DNA from: Amphritea japonica ATCC BAA-1530
GTDB lineage: Bacteria; Pseudomonadota; Gammaproteobacteria; Pseudomonadales; Balneatricaceae
Direction of reading: 5' to 3'
Length of the DNA: 64,000 nt
Assembly (NCBI RefSeq): GCF_016592435.1
Contig: NZ_AP014545.1
Coordinates: forward strand, 2,674,693 to 2,738,692
The notes beneath the pieces are model-generated. The model saw only the letters and a list, made by a program, of their open reading frames with translations. It did no database searches and was not told where the DNA came from. A program made the position numbers and the translations under genes. Numbering within the stretch: position 1 is the first letter of the stretch; each line of letters starts with the position of its first letter. Positions 44,781 to 53,378 of this stretch are shown here, in pieces.

Positions 44781-44846
44781 TTATAAACTATCCTGACCTT
44801 CTTCGATTGCTACTTCGATATCTTCCATTTCTTCGTTAGACAGCAT
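44781..44846 (-). CDS. Possible 21-residue acidic peptide
   Basis: An ATG at 44846 with GGTGA upstream opens 21 codons, MLSNEEMEDIEVAIEEGQDS plus Leu, ending at the palindrome array. The peptide is strongly acidic and helical. It could be a small protein, a leader or the remains of a longer gene. No family recognised. Confidence 0.3.
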   Translation of the reverse strand: MLSNEEMEDIEVAIEEGQDSL

Positions 44847-44990
44847 AATTTCACCTTTTTATCACACGTTAAGTCATTGAAAAATGTAATGCCTGACATA
44901 CGGCATTCATTCTCAACCTATCAATAATTTCAGGCAGAACAATACGAGAAAGCCTGAGTCAAAAACATGCCCTCAAAAGGGCAGAGTTAT

Positions 44991-45063
44991 TGAGACTCTG
45001 GCTACGATAACGTTGGCGGCAAAAAAGAGCATTCTTCAGTCAGTACTGACCACCAGAGTCTCA
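44991..45063 (+). repeat. 73-base element bounded by an 11-base inverted repeat
   Basis: TGAGACTCTGG and CCAGAGTCTCA are perfect complements 51 bases apart, with GTCAGTACTGAC inside the right half. Two other hairpins (TGCC..GGCA and GCCCTCAAAAGGGC) lie just upstream. It is 112 bases before the EamA transporter start and may form a structured leader. Confidence 0.6.
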
Positions 45064-45174
45064 TTAATTGTCTATTTAAGCCCTTCTATGCATTGATCAC
45101 GACATCTTCACCGGATGTGCTTGTCTCGCCATAAATTAGCTATTAGCGTGCCTGTTTTATCAGGAGTAGTAGCG

Positions 45175-46074
45175 ATGACTATATCTGCAACATCGATCGC
45201 TGATCAGCTAACACTGGACCGGCAGCATTATATTGGCGGCTGCGTTCTCGTCCTGATATCTGCTGTCTGCTATGGCCTGCAACCTTTCTTCGCTTTTTTC
45301 GCCTATAACGATGGCACCAACACCACCGGGCTGCTTTTGTCCCGCTTCTGTATCTCTTCGGTCGTCTTACTGGGTTGGCTTAAACTTCGTGGTATCTCGC
45401 TGCCAAAGCCCAAGCTATTCATTCAGAACCTAGCCATTGGTGCTGGCTATGCCGGTGCAGGCCTGGGTTATTACAACGCAAGTCAAAGCGCTTCGTTTAG
45501 TCTCGCGGTTATATTAATGTTTTCCTTTCCGGCTTTTGTCACACTGTTTGCCATACTCTTTCTCAAGGAGAAACTAACCCGGCTAAGGGTAACAAGCCTC
45601 ACCTTAGCGATCAGCGGCGTGATATTTGCGGCTGGAATAGATTTGAAAGGCGATATCACCGGTATCTTGTGGGCGCTATTTGCGGCCCTCAGTTACGGCT
45701 CTGCCATCATTTATGCGTCACACCAGGCTAAACCAGAGAACCCGATCGCCAGTGCAGCTGTGATTATGATAGCGGGCAGCCTGATCTTTATCGTGGTTGC
45801 ACAGTTCCACCACATCACCATGCCCCAAACAGCTACTGGCTGGAGTGCCGTTATCGGGCTGGCACTATTCGCCACACTGGCTCCTCTTGCCACTTTCATC
45901 AGTGGTGCGCATCGTATTGGAGCGGCCAACGCCTCTACTCTGTCAACGATGGAGCCTGTTGTGGCTGTCGTCATTGCCGTATCACTGTTAGGCGAGCCGC
46001 TTAGCTGGACGACCATCACCGGTGGCGTTATGGTCGTATGCGCTGCACTATTGCTCGTCCGTCAAAAGCGCTGA
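45175..46074 (+). CDS. EamA/DMT family transporter
   Basis: 299 residues, ten predicted membrane helices in two EamA repeats (first from CVLVLISAVCYGLQPFFAFF, second from GDITGILWALFAALSYGSAI), ending in VMVVCAALLLVRQKR. Family members export or import metabolites such as amino acids; the substrate is unknown. The ATG at 45175 is preferred to one 60 bases earlier because AGGAG lies nine bases upstream and the longer version adds an unneeded hydrophobic segment. Confidence 0.85.
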   Translation: MTISATSIADQLTLDRQHYIGGCVLVLISAVCYGLQPFFAFFAYNDGTNTTGLLLSRFCISSVVLLGWLKLRGISLPKPKLFIQNLAIGAGYAGAGLGYYNASQSASFSLAVILMFSFPAFVTLFAILFLKEKLTRLRVTSLTLAISGVIFAAGIDLKGDITGILWALFAALSYGSAIIYASHQAKPENPIASAAVIMIAGSLIFIVVAQFHHITMPQTATGWSAVIGLALFATLAPLATFISGAHRIGAANASTLSTMEPVVAVVIAVSLLGEPLSWTTITGGVMVVCAALLLVRQKR

Positions 46075-46253
46075 TCATCGCTTTAAATAATTTATTCGAG
46101 TAACAGCCTTCAGATTGGTTAACTCTCAACTACGAGGGTTAAAAGAGAAAATCTGGCCTTTATATACAGTATGTTCTGGTTATTTATTAACCAATTCAAT
46201 AATCCTTTCCTATACTGTTTATCCCTGAGATAAAAAGTACAGCGAGAGAAAAG

Positions 46254-46442
46254 ATGAAAGCCCTGCGTTTGCGAAACGTTCCAAAGCCACCGCCAGCCCA
46301 TGAAACCCACGAAACAATTCACAGCCAAACCAGTCAGTTTCTGCAACAGGGCGGCAGGATTACCGTGCTACCTTCAGGCTACAGCGGTATTCCACGAATG
46401 CAGGGGCCTCAACAAAGATCCGGCAAAAAGCTACTGCTCTGA
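46254..46442 (+). CDS. Small hypothetical protein
   Basis: 62 residues, basic, opening MKALRLRNVPKPPPAHETHE and with a central FLQQGGRITVLPSGYSGIPR segment. The pattern F-x2-GG-x-I-x2-P-x-G-x-SG recurs in short gammaproteobacterial proteins of unknown role, which supports a real gene. AGAGAAAAG precedes the ATG. Isolated between the transporter and the oxidoreductase. Confidence 0.5.
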   Translation: MKALRLRNVPKPPPAHETHETIHSQTSQFLQQGGRITVLPSGYSGIPRMQGPQQRSGKKLLL

Positions 46443-46614
46443 TAAGCCTTTTGATCCCGGTAAACAAAGCTCGCCAAAACCAGAGACACCAGTATCAGTT
46501 GCGTTCCTGTCCAGAGTTGATTCAAGGCTGGTCAGACTCTGCCAAGCGATTCGATAAGGCTATCCGTTAATTGGTAACGGCCGGTGGAACATTGAAGCGT
46601 CAATAATTCTCATA

Positions 46615-47721
46615 TTACTTATCCTCCGGCGGTAGCAATATCAACTTACCGATGAATTGCTTAGCCATAAATACTTGCTGCGCTTCACCTATCTCGCACA
46701 GGGGAAATTCTTGTGACACCAGCGGTTTAATCTCTCCCCGTTCGATATAGCCGATCAGGTTTTCAAAAACATGACGAGGTTGATAGGTGCAGCCGAAAAA
46801 ACTCAGGTCTTTCAGGTACAGAGTCCGAACATCCATCTCGACCAACGGACCACCAATAGCACCGGCAACGGTATAGCGACCACCACGGCACAACAGGTCC
46901 GGGAGTTGCGGCCACTGTTCCCCGGCAACCAGATCGATGACTACATCCACGGCATCAGGTCCCAGCTCTGATAGTAAATCAGAGCCCCGCGGGATTACCC
47001 TGTCAGCCCCCAATTCACTAATCTGTTGCATCTTTTCTTCACCACAGACTGCGATGACGTTTGCACCCCGTCGTTTCACCAACTGAATAGCGGCTGACCC
47101 CACACCACCGGATGCCCCCGTAATCAGAACCGTTTCTCCGGCCCGAACATTAACCCGATCGATCATATTCTCGGCGGTAGAATATGCGCAGGGAAATGAA
47201 GCCAGCTGTGCATCAGTAAGATCACTCTCCACTCTCAGCACCTCATTACTGCGAGCGATCGCATATTGAGCAAAACCACCATCACATTCAGAACCGTAAG
47301 TGCTGCATTGATACTTTCTTACACTGCCAAATGCCTCCTGCATAGGCCTGACTAATATTCGCTCTCCCACCCGATCAGGGCTGACATTTTCACCCACTGA
47401 AACTATCTCACCGCAGCAATCCGCGCCCTGAATACGGGGTAATTGTAATGGCACTCCAGACCAGCTGGCATCGTCATCGACCTTTGAACCAAAGCCATCT
47501 GTTGCACCGGCATTAGTATCTTCTTTCACTTTCTTTGAATACCAACCGATCCGGGTATTGATATCAGTATTATTAACCGCACTGGCACCAACCCGGATTA
47601 GTACCTCATCTGCTTTTGGCTCAGGCACCGGCAGGTCAGTTTTATACTGCAGCATTTCCAGACCACCATGACCCGTGAGAGCCACCCCTGACATTTGCTT
47701 TAGTGTTTCAGAAACAGACAT
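46615..47721 (-). CDS. Zinc-binding-type alcohol dehydrogenase / quinone oxidoreductase family protein
   Basis: 368 residues. MDR fold with an N-terminal GroES-like domain (EVLIRVGASAVNNTDINTRI; RIQGADCCGEIVSVGENVSP) and a Rossmann domain (VLITGASGGVGSAAIQLVKR). The structural zinc cysteines of classical ADH are absent, so it is closer to QOR-like reductases. Substrate unknown. The ATG at 47721 has GGAG upstream; an earlier codon is weaker. It is divergent from a LysR regulator, which may control it. Confidence 0.82.
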   Translation of the reverse strand: MSVSETLKQMSGVALTGHGGLEMLQYKTDLPVPEPKADEVLIRVGASAVNNTDINTRIGWYSKKVKEDTNAGATDGFGSKVDDDASWSGVPLQLPRIQGADCCGEIVSVGENVSPDRVGERILVRPMQEAFGSVRKYQCSTYGSECDGGFAQYAIARSNEVLRVESDLTDAQLASFPCAYSTAENMIDRVNVRAGETVLITGASGGVGSAAIQLVKRRGANVIAVCGEEKMQQISELGADRVIPRGSDLLSELGPDAVDVVIDLVAGEQWPQLPDLLCRGGRYTVAGAIGGPLVEMDVRTLYLKDLSFFGCTYQPRHVFENLIGYIERGEIKPLVSQEFPLCEIGEAQQVFMAKQFIGKLILLPPEDK

Positions 47722-47906
47722 ACAACGCTCCATAGCTGGGAAGGGAGCTTCCCGATAATTTATCCCGGTTATCTGATAGTCGTTTATAGTCAGTAGCCAG
47801 GTACTTGCCTGTTAGATTAAAAAAAAGGCATACTTCAGGCAAACGAATATTAATTAAGCACTGATTTAGATTTTCTAAATTGAGTTTAGTATTCACGGAG
47901 CCTCTT

Positions 47907-48803
47907 TTGAAACAGATACTCGACCTTGAACTGCTACGCACCTTTGTTATGGTGGCCCGTACCGGTGAACTAAAAAAAGCTGCGCTGAAAGTGTATCGTT
48001 CCCAGGGAGCGGTCAGTATGCAAATCAAAAAGCTGGAAGAGCTCACCGGTAACTGCCTGCTTGAGCGGAGTAATAGGGGCATCCGTCTGACTGAAGCTGG
48101 CCAGACCCTGCTCAGTTACAGTGAACAACTACTGAAACTCAGCAGTGCAGCCCTGGCAGCACTTAGTGATACAGACCTGGCCGGAAAACTCAGCTTTGGA
48201 ATTCCGACCGATTACGCCCAGAGTTTTCTGAGTTTTTTCATGCCAATACTCGCCACCGAGCTGCCTAACCTCGAAGCTCGTATTATCTGTGATCGCAGTC
48301 GCAACCTTAGGGAGTTGATCTCTGCAGGGGAACTGGATATTGCCATTGTTGCAGGCGAATCCGAACATTCTGATGAGACTCTGCTGTGGAGCGAAAGACT
48401 GTTATGGGTGGCACCCAGCAGTGCCAGGCTGGAAGAACAATCACCACTGCCCATAGCGATGTATGAAGATAGTTGTATTGTGCGGGATCTTTGTCTGACA
48501 CAGCTAAAAACATCAGGCCAACCCTATCGGATAGTATTCGGCAGCCCGGTATTGGACAATATCGTTACCGCTGTAGAAGAAGGCTTTGCCATATCCCTGT
48601 TGCCAGAATCACTATTACCCGGTCATAAGACACGAACGCTGCCTACCGATATATTACATAGTAATCTGGTCATGCGTATGAATATGATCAGCTCACCGGG
48701 CATTGATACGCCGATCTTAAGAAGAGTTTCAGAATGCTTTCAACAAGCGTCGATAAGCCAACAAAAAATAGCCGATAAGTCTGTCAGCCCTGTCAAAAAT
48801 TAA
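47907..48803 (+). CDS. LysR family transcriptional regulator
   Basis: 298 residues. N-terminal winged helix (DLELLRTFVMVARTGELKKA, YRSQGAVSMQIKKLEELTG) and C-terminal type 2 periplasmic-fold effector domain (KLSFGIPTDYAQSFLSFFMP, NIVTAVEEGFAISLLPESLL). The start is taken as TTG at 47907, with GGAG six bases before it; the frame upstream starts with another TTG that has no site. Divergent from the oxidoreductase gene, so that is the likely target. Confidence 0.85.
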   Translation: MKQILDLELLRTFVMVARTGELKKAALKVYRSQGAVSMQIKKLEELTGNCLLERSNRGIRLTEAGQTLLSYSEQLLKLSSAALAALSDTDLAGKLSFGIPTDYAQSFLSFFMPILATELPNLEARIICDRSRNLRELISAGELDIAIVAGESEHSDETLLWSERLLWVAPSSARLEEQSPLPIAMYEDSCIVRDLCLTQLKTSGQPYRIVFGSPVLDNIVTAVEEGFAISLLPESLLPGHKTRTLPTDILHSNLVMRMNMISSPGIDTPILRRVSECFQQASISQQKIADKSVSPVKN

Positions 48804-48868
48804 TCAGGCCAAAAACGAGCTTTACTGTAAATTAGCATCTGAGCGTATCGCGCTCTGCCAATCTCTTT

Positions 48869-49555
48869 CTAACCCGCCTCTGACTTACGTTGTACAAAAG
48901 ATTTACGGTCGATACCCCGATGCCGGGCAAGCATTTTTTCAACTCGTTCGGCATCAAGCGGGTCCTTGCCCTGCAGATAGAGTTCAATGTGCTCCAGCTG
49001 ATCATTTCCCCAGAACAGTTCATCCTCAATAATAAAGGTCGGCACACCAAACACATCACGACTGATCGCTGCTTCAGTTACCTTTTTGAGCCCGGCTTTA
49101 ATCTCGGGGAATTCAATCGCAGCCAGTAACGCGGCACTGTCCAGTTGCAGGTTATCCAAAATCTCAGCCAGGGTATTCCGGCAAGACAGATCAGCCCCTT
49201 TTGACCAGCCCGCCTCAAAAATAGCGCTGATGACGCGATGCTGATCTTTACCGCTCACCTCTGGCAACGATAAACGCAACGCCGGTAGCGGATTATAGGG
49301 ATGACAGGCCGGGGGGTTAAACTCAAAATTATGCAGTTTTGCGTAACGATCACAGTACTTATACAGCGCCGTTTTCTTAGGCCGAACTTCCGCTGGCCCC
49401 AGCTGCCCCCAGTGATCTAACAACTTACCAAACACCACCGGATGCGCGTTCAGGACAATATCATAACGATCACAGAGCTCATGAATTTTACGCCAACTGA
49501 AATAGGCATACGGCGAGATGTAATCAAAGTAGAAATCCAGGCTGCGAGCAGGCAT
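48869..49555 (-). CDS. DsbA-family 2-hydroxychromene-2-carboxylate isomerase-like protein
   Basis: 228 residues with the kappa-GST/HCCA isomerase form: LDFYFDYISPYAYFSWRKIH at the N-terminus, where a Ser replaces the CxxC of DsbA, and DVFGVPTFIIEDELFWGNDQ with the cis-proline at the C-terminus. Homologues isomerise aromatic ring cleavage products or conjugate glutathione. No degradation genes are near, so the substrate is open. Confidence 0.85.
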   Translation of the reverse strand: MPARSLDFYFDYISPYAYFSWRKIHELCDRYDIVLNAHPVVFGKLLDHWGQLGPAEVRPKKTALYKYCDRYAKLHNFEFNPPACHPYNPLPALRLSLPEVSGKDQHRVISAIFEAGWSKGADLSCRNTLAEILDNLQLDSAALLAAIEFPEIKAGLKKVTEAAISRDVFGVPTFIIEDELFWGNDQLEHIELYLQGKDPLDAERVEKMLARHRGIDRKSFVQRKSEAG

Positions 49556-49631
49556 ATATGTTCCTCAGTATCAAACAGGCTGAACGCAGTCTGACACTGA
49601 GGTGAGCTGTTTGTCTATTATGAAAAAGCCT

Positions 49632-50282
49632 TTATTCGCCCAGCTTTTCCTGCAAATCAGCGATGATTTTTTCTAATTCGGTGACCCGCTTTTCCAATGC
49701 GATAATCGCATCATTGGCGGCACTAGCGCGCGGGACAGGCGGACTATAGTCAGATGGATCAGCCGCTTCTACTTCGCCGCTAAAGAGATGCGCGTAACGA
49801 GATTCCCGCTTTCCCGGCTCCCGAGGCATGCGTACCACTAGCGGAAACTCTTCCCGTTCACTCATTTTCTGTAGCACCGACTCCGTCTCATGGACATCAC
49901 CAAAGCCACACAAACGATTAGTACGACTGCGCAGTTCTCCCGGGGTCTGCGGCCCCCGCAAGAACAGCGTGCAAACAATAGCCAGTTCCTGCTCACTCAG
50001 CTTCAACTCAGAAAATTCAGTATTACAGAAACGATGTTTATACTTTTGCACCCGACTACCAAAGCTTCCCTCTTCACGGATCAGATGTTTCTTATTCAAT
50101 TCATCGAGCACTTCCTGTACTTCCGTTTGAGACAGACTCATGACCGGATCACGATTACTTTTCTGATTACAGGCAGTGGTGAGGGCGTTAAGGGTGAGAG
50201 GGTATTGATCCGGGGTTGTAACCTCTTTCTCTATGAGACAACCAATGACCCGTGTTTGCAAAAGACTCAGTTCCATATCCAT
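49632..50282 (-). CDS. yceH: YceH family protein (DUF480)
   Basis: 216 residues with two winged-helix repeats of the YceH family (ELSLLQTRVIGCLIEKEVTT, NALTTACNQKSNRDPVMSLS; CTLFLRGPQTPGELRSRTNR) and a C-terminal coiled coil (IIALEKRVTELEKIIADLQE). Function not known; a DNA-binding or regulatory role is assumed from the fold. Single gene. Confidence 0.88.
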   Translation of the reverse strand: MDMELSLLQTRVIGCLIEKEVTTPDQYPLTLNALTTACNQKSNRDPVMSLSQTEVQEVLDELNKKHLIREEGSFGSRVQKYKHRFCNTEFSELKLSEQELAIVCTLFLRGPQTPGELRSRTNRLCGFGDVHETESVLQKMSEREEFPLVVRMPREPGKRESRYAHLFSGEVEAADPSDYSPPVPRASAANDAIIALEKRVTELEKIIADLQEKLGE

Positions 50283-50455
50283 GCTCTACCTCTGTAAAAA
50301 ACAATTAACGCTTTCATAAGGTTACCCTATTTTTTACAAATGGCACCCTAATTTAATCGGGCAGATGCAATTTTAATTAGTTCCAACGGAGAATAGTTAT
50401 TTGTATAGCTCCCTCCTACACTGGTGATATCGTTTACCTAAATGGGGTAATAAAA

Positions 50456-51088
50456 ATGAATATTAATTCCGCTCAGATTGAAGGTATATACATCGGTCAA
50501 TTGGCAACAATCGGCCCCGATAAAACCTCAACCGGGATATATAAAGTGTTCTCTGAGCAGCAACATGAAGTTACCGAGCTTGGGCTCAGCGGTGATATTC
50601 AGGTAGACAAACGGGTACACGGAGGGACTGAGAAAGCGATCTATCATTACCCCGCCGAACATTACGCTCTCTTCAAACAAGCCCTGCCCCACCTGAGCGA
50701 TAGCTTTGTACCGGGATCTATCGGTGAAAACATATCCACCCATGGTTTATTAGATTCCGAGGTTCATATTGGCGATACCTTTCGCCTCGGTAGTGCGATA
50801 GTACAGGTATCCCAGCCCCGCCGTCCCTGCTGGAAAATCAATCAAAAATACGGCAATGCTCATATAGCCCCTTTTATAATGTCGGAAGCGATCTCAGGCT
50901 GGTATTACCGTGTTTTGGAGACCGGCCAGTTGAAAACCGGGGATTCGATTGAATTTTTAGCGAGACTGGATAACAGCGTACCGGTAGCCGATATCTGGCA
51001 GATTTTTATGGAACGACTGGAAAGAAAAGACGGCAAAGAGCCTATTCCAAAAATCCCAGGGCTTTCAGATGAGTGGCGTTTCGAATAA
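50456..51088 (+). CDS. MOSC domain protein (YiiM-like)
   Basis: 210 residues with a MOSC beta barrel (KRVHGGTEKAIYHYPAEHYA; GSIGENISTHGL; QVSQPRRPCWKINQKYG) in which the Cys of PRRPCWK is the conserved sulfur-carrying residue. YiiM-type proteins help reduce N-hydroxylated bases with a molybdenum cofactor. Single gene, convergent with the sigma-54 activator. Confidence 0.88.
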   Translation: MNINSAQIEGIYIGQLATIGPDKTSTGIYKVFSEQQHEVTELGLSGDIQVDKRVHGGTEKAIYHYPAEHYALFKQALPHLSDSFVPGSIGENISTHGLLDSEVHIGDTFRLGSAIVQVSQPRRPCWKINQKYGNAHIAPFIMSEAISGWYYRVLETGQLKTGDSIEFLARLDNSVPVADIWQIFMERLERKDGKEPIPKIPGLSDEWRFE

Positions 51089-51114
51089 TAAACAGCCCTG
51101 AATTAAGTACAGAC

Positions 51115-53076
51115 TCACTCTTCAATTTGCTTTAGTTTTCGATACAGCGTTGCGCGGCTGATACCTAACTCGTTAGCGGTTGCCGAAATATTACCCTCGT
51201 TCTCTTCCAATACCTGCTGAATAGTTAGCAGCTCACTGTTTTTCAAAGTGCCGCAAGCTTGATTGGGGGGAATACTTCCCTGAGAAAGCCCGCTCTTACT
51301 GTTGAGTTCTTCCAAGAAATCATCGCTGATATGACAACTATCTATTTGTACTTCATCGGGTTCCATAAAGGCGATAGCTACTCTCAATATAGTTTCAAGC
51401 TGACGAATATTTCCCGGCCAGTTATAGGCTAGGAGTTGCTTCATCATATCCGGAGCAATGTCGATCTGACGTCCATCTGGCGTCAACTGGTGAAGAAAGT
51501 AACGGATAAAATCTTTCTTGTCCGTACGATCCCGAAATGAGGGGATTCGCAGGCAAACACCATTGAGGCGGTAGTATAGATCTTCCCGAAAAAGACCTTC
51601 AGCAACTAATGCCTTCAGATCCCGGTGGGATGCGCAGATAACGGCAATGTCCAGAGCAATCTCGTCACCACCACCCAGCGGAGCTATTATCCGCTCCTGC
51701 AAGACACGCAGTAATCGGGCTTGAAGAGCCAGTGGCATATCGCCGATTTCATCCAGAAAAAGGGTACCGTTCTGAGCTTGTTCCAGCCGCCCGATCATTC
51801 CGCCTTTACGGGAGCCCGTAAAAGCACCTTCACGATAGCCAAACAATTCCGACTCAATCAAGCCTTCAGGGATAGAGGCACAGTTAACAGCAATAAAAGG
51901 ACCGCTACTACGCCGGCTATCCAGGTGTAGTGATTTGGCCATGACCTCTTTACCCGTGCCGGTTTCCCCCTGAATCAATACTGGCAGCTCATGGGCAAGC
52001 GCCCGGCTTCCCATCCTCACGCCCTTTTGTAAACGAGGATCCTGACCGGCTAGTTCATTCAACGGCGGTGCATTTAACGGTACCGGAGCTAGCTTATTAC
52101 GGCTCGGTTTTAGTGGCGCTTTATAAGAGGTTGGAAGGCTATTCGGAAAGTGCAGCAGTTCACAGTAGAAATCACCACCGCGGGTACGCAGTTCTCCCCT
52201 TCCTTTACGATGGAGAGCAGTAAGCAAGGCTTCAGGACGAACGCCGAATAACTCTTCGAGATTGCGCCCAACCAGCTGTGAACGCTTACGGTTAAGTAGC
52301 TGGCAAATCTGTTCATTTGCCGCATGAATATGCCCATCCAGCTCCAGTGCTAATAAACCTTGCCACGAGGAACGTAGATATTCTGGCCGGCTGTGCACAC
52401 TGAGCACAATGTGCTGTTGGAACTGTCCACTGAACATCCGGTTTTCAATTGAACGGACGGCCTGTTGAACCAGGCTGAGATTAGGCGGCAGATCACGATT
52501 ATCGGTCGGTGACGTCAGATCAAGAACTCCCAGCAACTCCCCTTTAGGGTCGGTAATGGGCGCAGAACAGCAGGAGAGGTATCCAATTGAATCAAGAAAA
52601 TGTTCATTACCGCGAATCATCTGAGGGGAACAATTAACAATTGCGGTGCCCGGACCATTAGTTCCGCGAAGCTCTTCACCCCAGTTAGCCCCCGGTTCCA
52701 GAGCATAACGGGTAGCGGAATCCAGATTCTGCGTTTCCCCTTTTATTTTAAGAATAGTGGCTGACTCATCGGTCAGCATAACCAGTCCACCGTCCGGTCT
52801 GAAATAGTCGACTAGTTGTTTGATTTCAGGATGTGCAGCTTCGATCAGCCCTCGATTTTTGTCCCTGAGGTCATCGATACGATCTCGTGAGAGATTTTCA
52901 AGATCCAATGGAGACTCGCAGTTAAGTCCGGCATTTACACTACGCAACCAGGAATCTTCGATTTCACTACGCAACACACCACTAGGAACCTCGCCCTCTT
53001 CAATAAGACGATTACGGGCATCCTTGACCAGGTTAACAGGGTCAGCGAAGTGAGTAGAATCTGTCGACTTCTTCAT
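51115..53076 (-). CDS. AcoR-like sigma-54-dependent activator, likely regulator of amine oxidation
   Basis: 653 residues: an AcoR-type N-terminal GAF domain (about 60-215), a PAS-like segment (about 230-310, LLALELDGHIHAANEQICQL), the AAA+ domain (Walker A GETGTGKE, GAFTGSRKGG sigma-54 loop, Walker B GTLFLDEIGDMPL, arginine finger region) and a C-terminal Fis-type HTH (ISATANELGISRATLYRKLK). Such proteins activate sigma-54 promoters in response to alcohols, ketones or amines. Two sigma-54-type sites lie around the divergent qhpA/aldehyde dehydrogenase promoters, and the gene sits next to the qhp genes in the same direction, so it probably controls them. The ATG at 53076 has GAGTGA upstream. 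Confidence 0.88.
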   Translation of the reverse strand: MKKSTDSTHFADPVNLVKDARNRLIEEGEVPSGVLRSEIEDSWLRSVNAGLNCESPLDLENLSRDRIDDLRDKNRGLIEAAHPEIKQLVDYFRPDGGLVMLTDESATILKIKGETQNLDSATRYALEPGANWGEELRGTNGPGTAIVNCSPQMIRGNEHFLDSIGYLSCCSAPITDPKGELLGVLDLTSPTDNRDLPPNLSLVQQAVRSIENRMFSGQFQQHIVLSVHSRPEYLRSSWQGLLALELDGHIHAANEQICQLLNRKRSQLVGRNLEELFGVRPEALLTALHRKGRGELRTRGGDFYCELLHFPNSLPTSYKAPLKPSRNKLAPVPLNAPPLNELAGQDPRLQKGVRMGSRALAHELPVLIQGETGTGKEVMAKSLHLDSRRSSGPFIAVNCASIPEGLIESELFGYREGAFTGSRKGGMIGRLEQAQNGTLFLDEIGDMPLALQARLLRVLQERIIAPLGGGDEIALDIAVICASHRDLKALVAEGLFREDLYYRLNGVCLRIPSFRDRTDKKDFIRYFLHQLTPDGRQIDIAPDMMKQLLAYNWPGNIRQLETILRVAIAFMEPDEVQIDSCHISDDFLEELNSKSGLSQGSIPPNQACGTLKNSELLTIQQVLEENEGNISATANELGISRATLYRKLKQIEE

Positions 53077-53201
53077 TATGCTGATCACTCACTATTTTTA
53101 ACTGAAGGCTTTAAATACAGGCAATCTATTTTTTACCGCATCAGTGTGATTATAGCAATCCAATAGATTTCACCCTTTTTACCCAAAAAATATGTCTGAA
53201 A

Positions 53202-53235
53202 CAAAAAAACCACGGCACCGGAAACCAGGCCGTGG
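53202..53235 (-). terminator. Intrinsic terminator of the qhp-porin operon
   Basis: CCACGGC and GCCGTGG with a 12-base loop; on the minus strand seven T follow directly. It lies about 145 bases past the porin stop and before the regulator gene. Confidence 0.85.
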
Positions 53236-53378
53236 AAAGCGATATAAGAAGAAGATAAGAACAGGCCTTAGAGCGCACCAGACTCATTCATACCTTCTCA
53301 AGAAGGCCGTGAAAACCACCTTATATCGCAGCTGAAGGAGCAGGACCTTCCTTACAAAAAAAGTTAATTAATCCCTAT

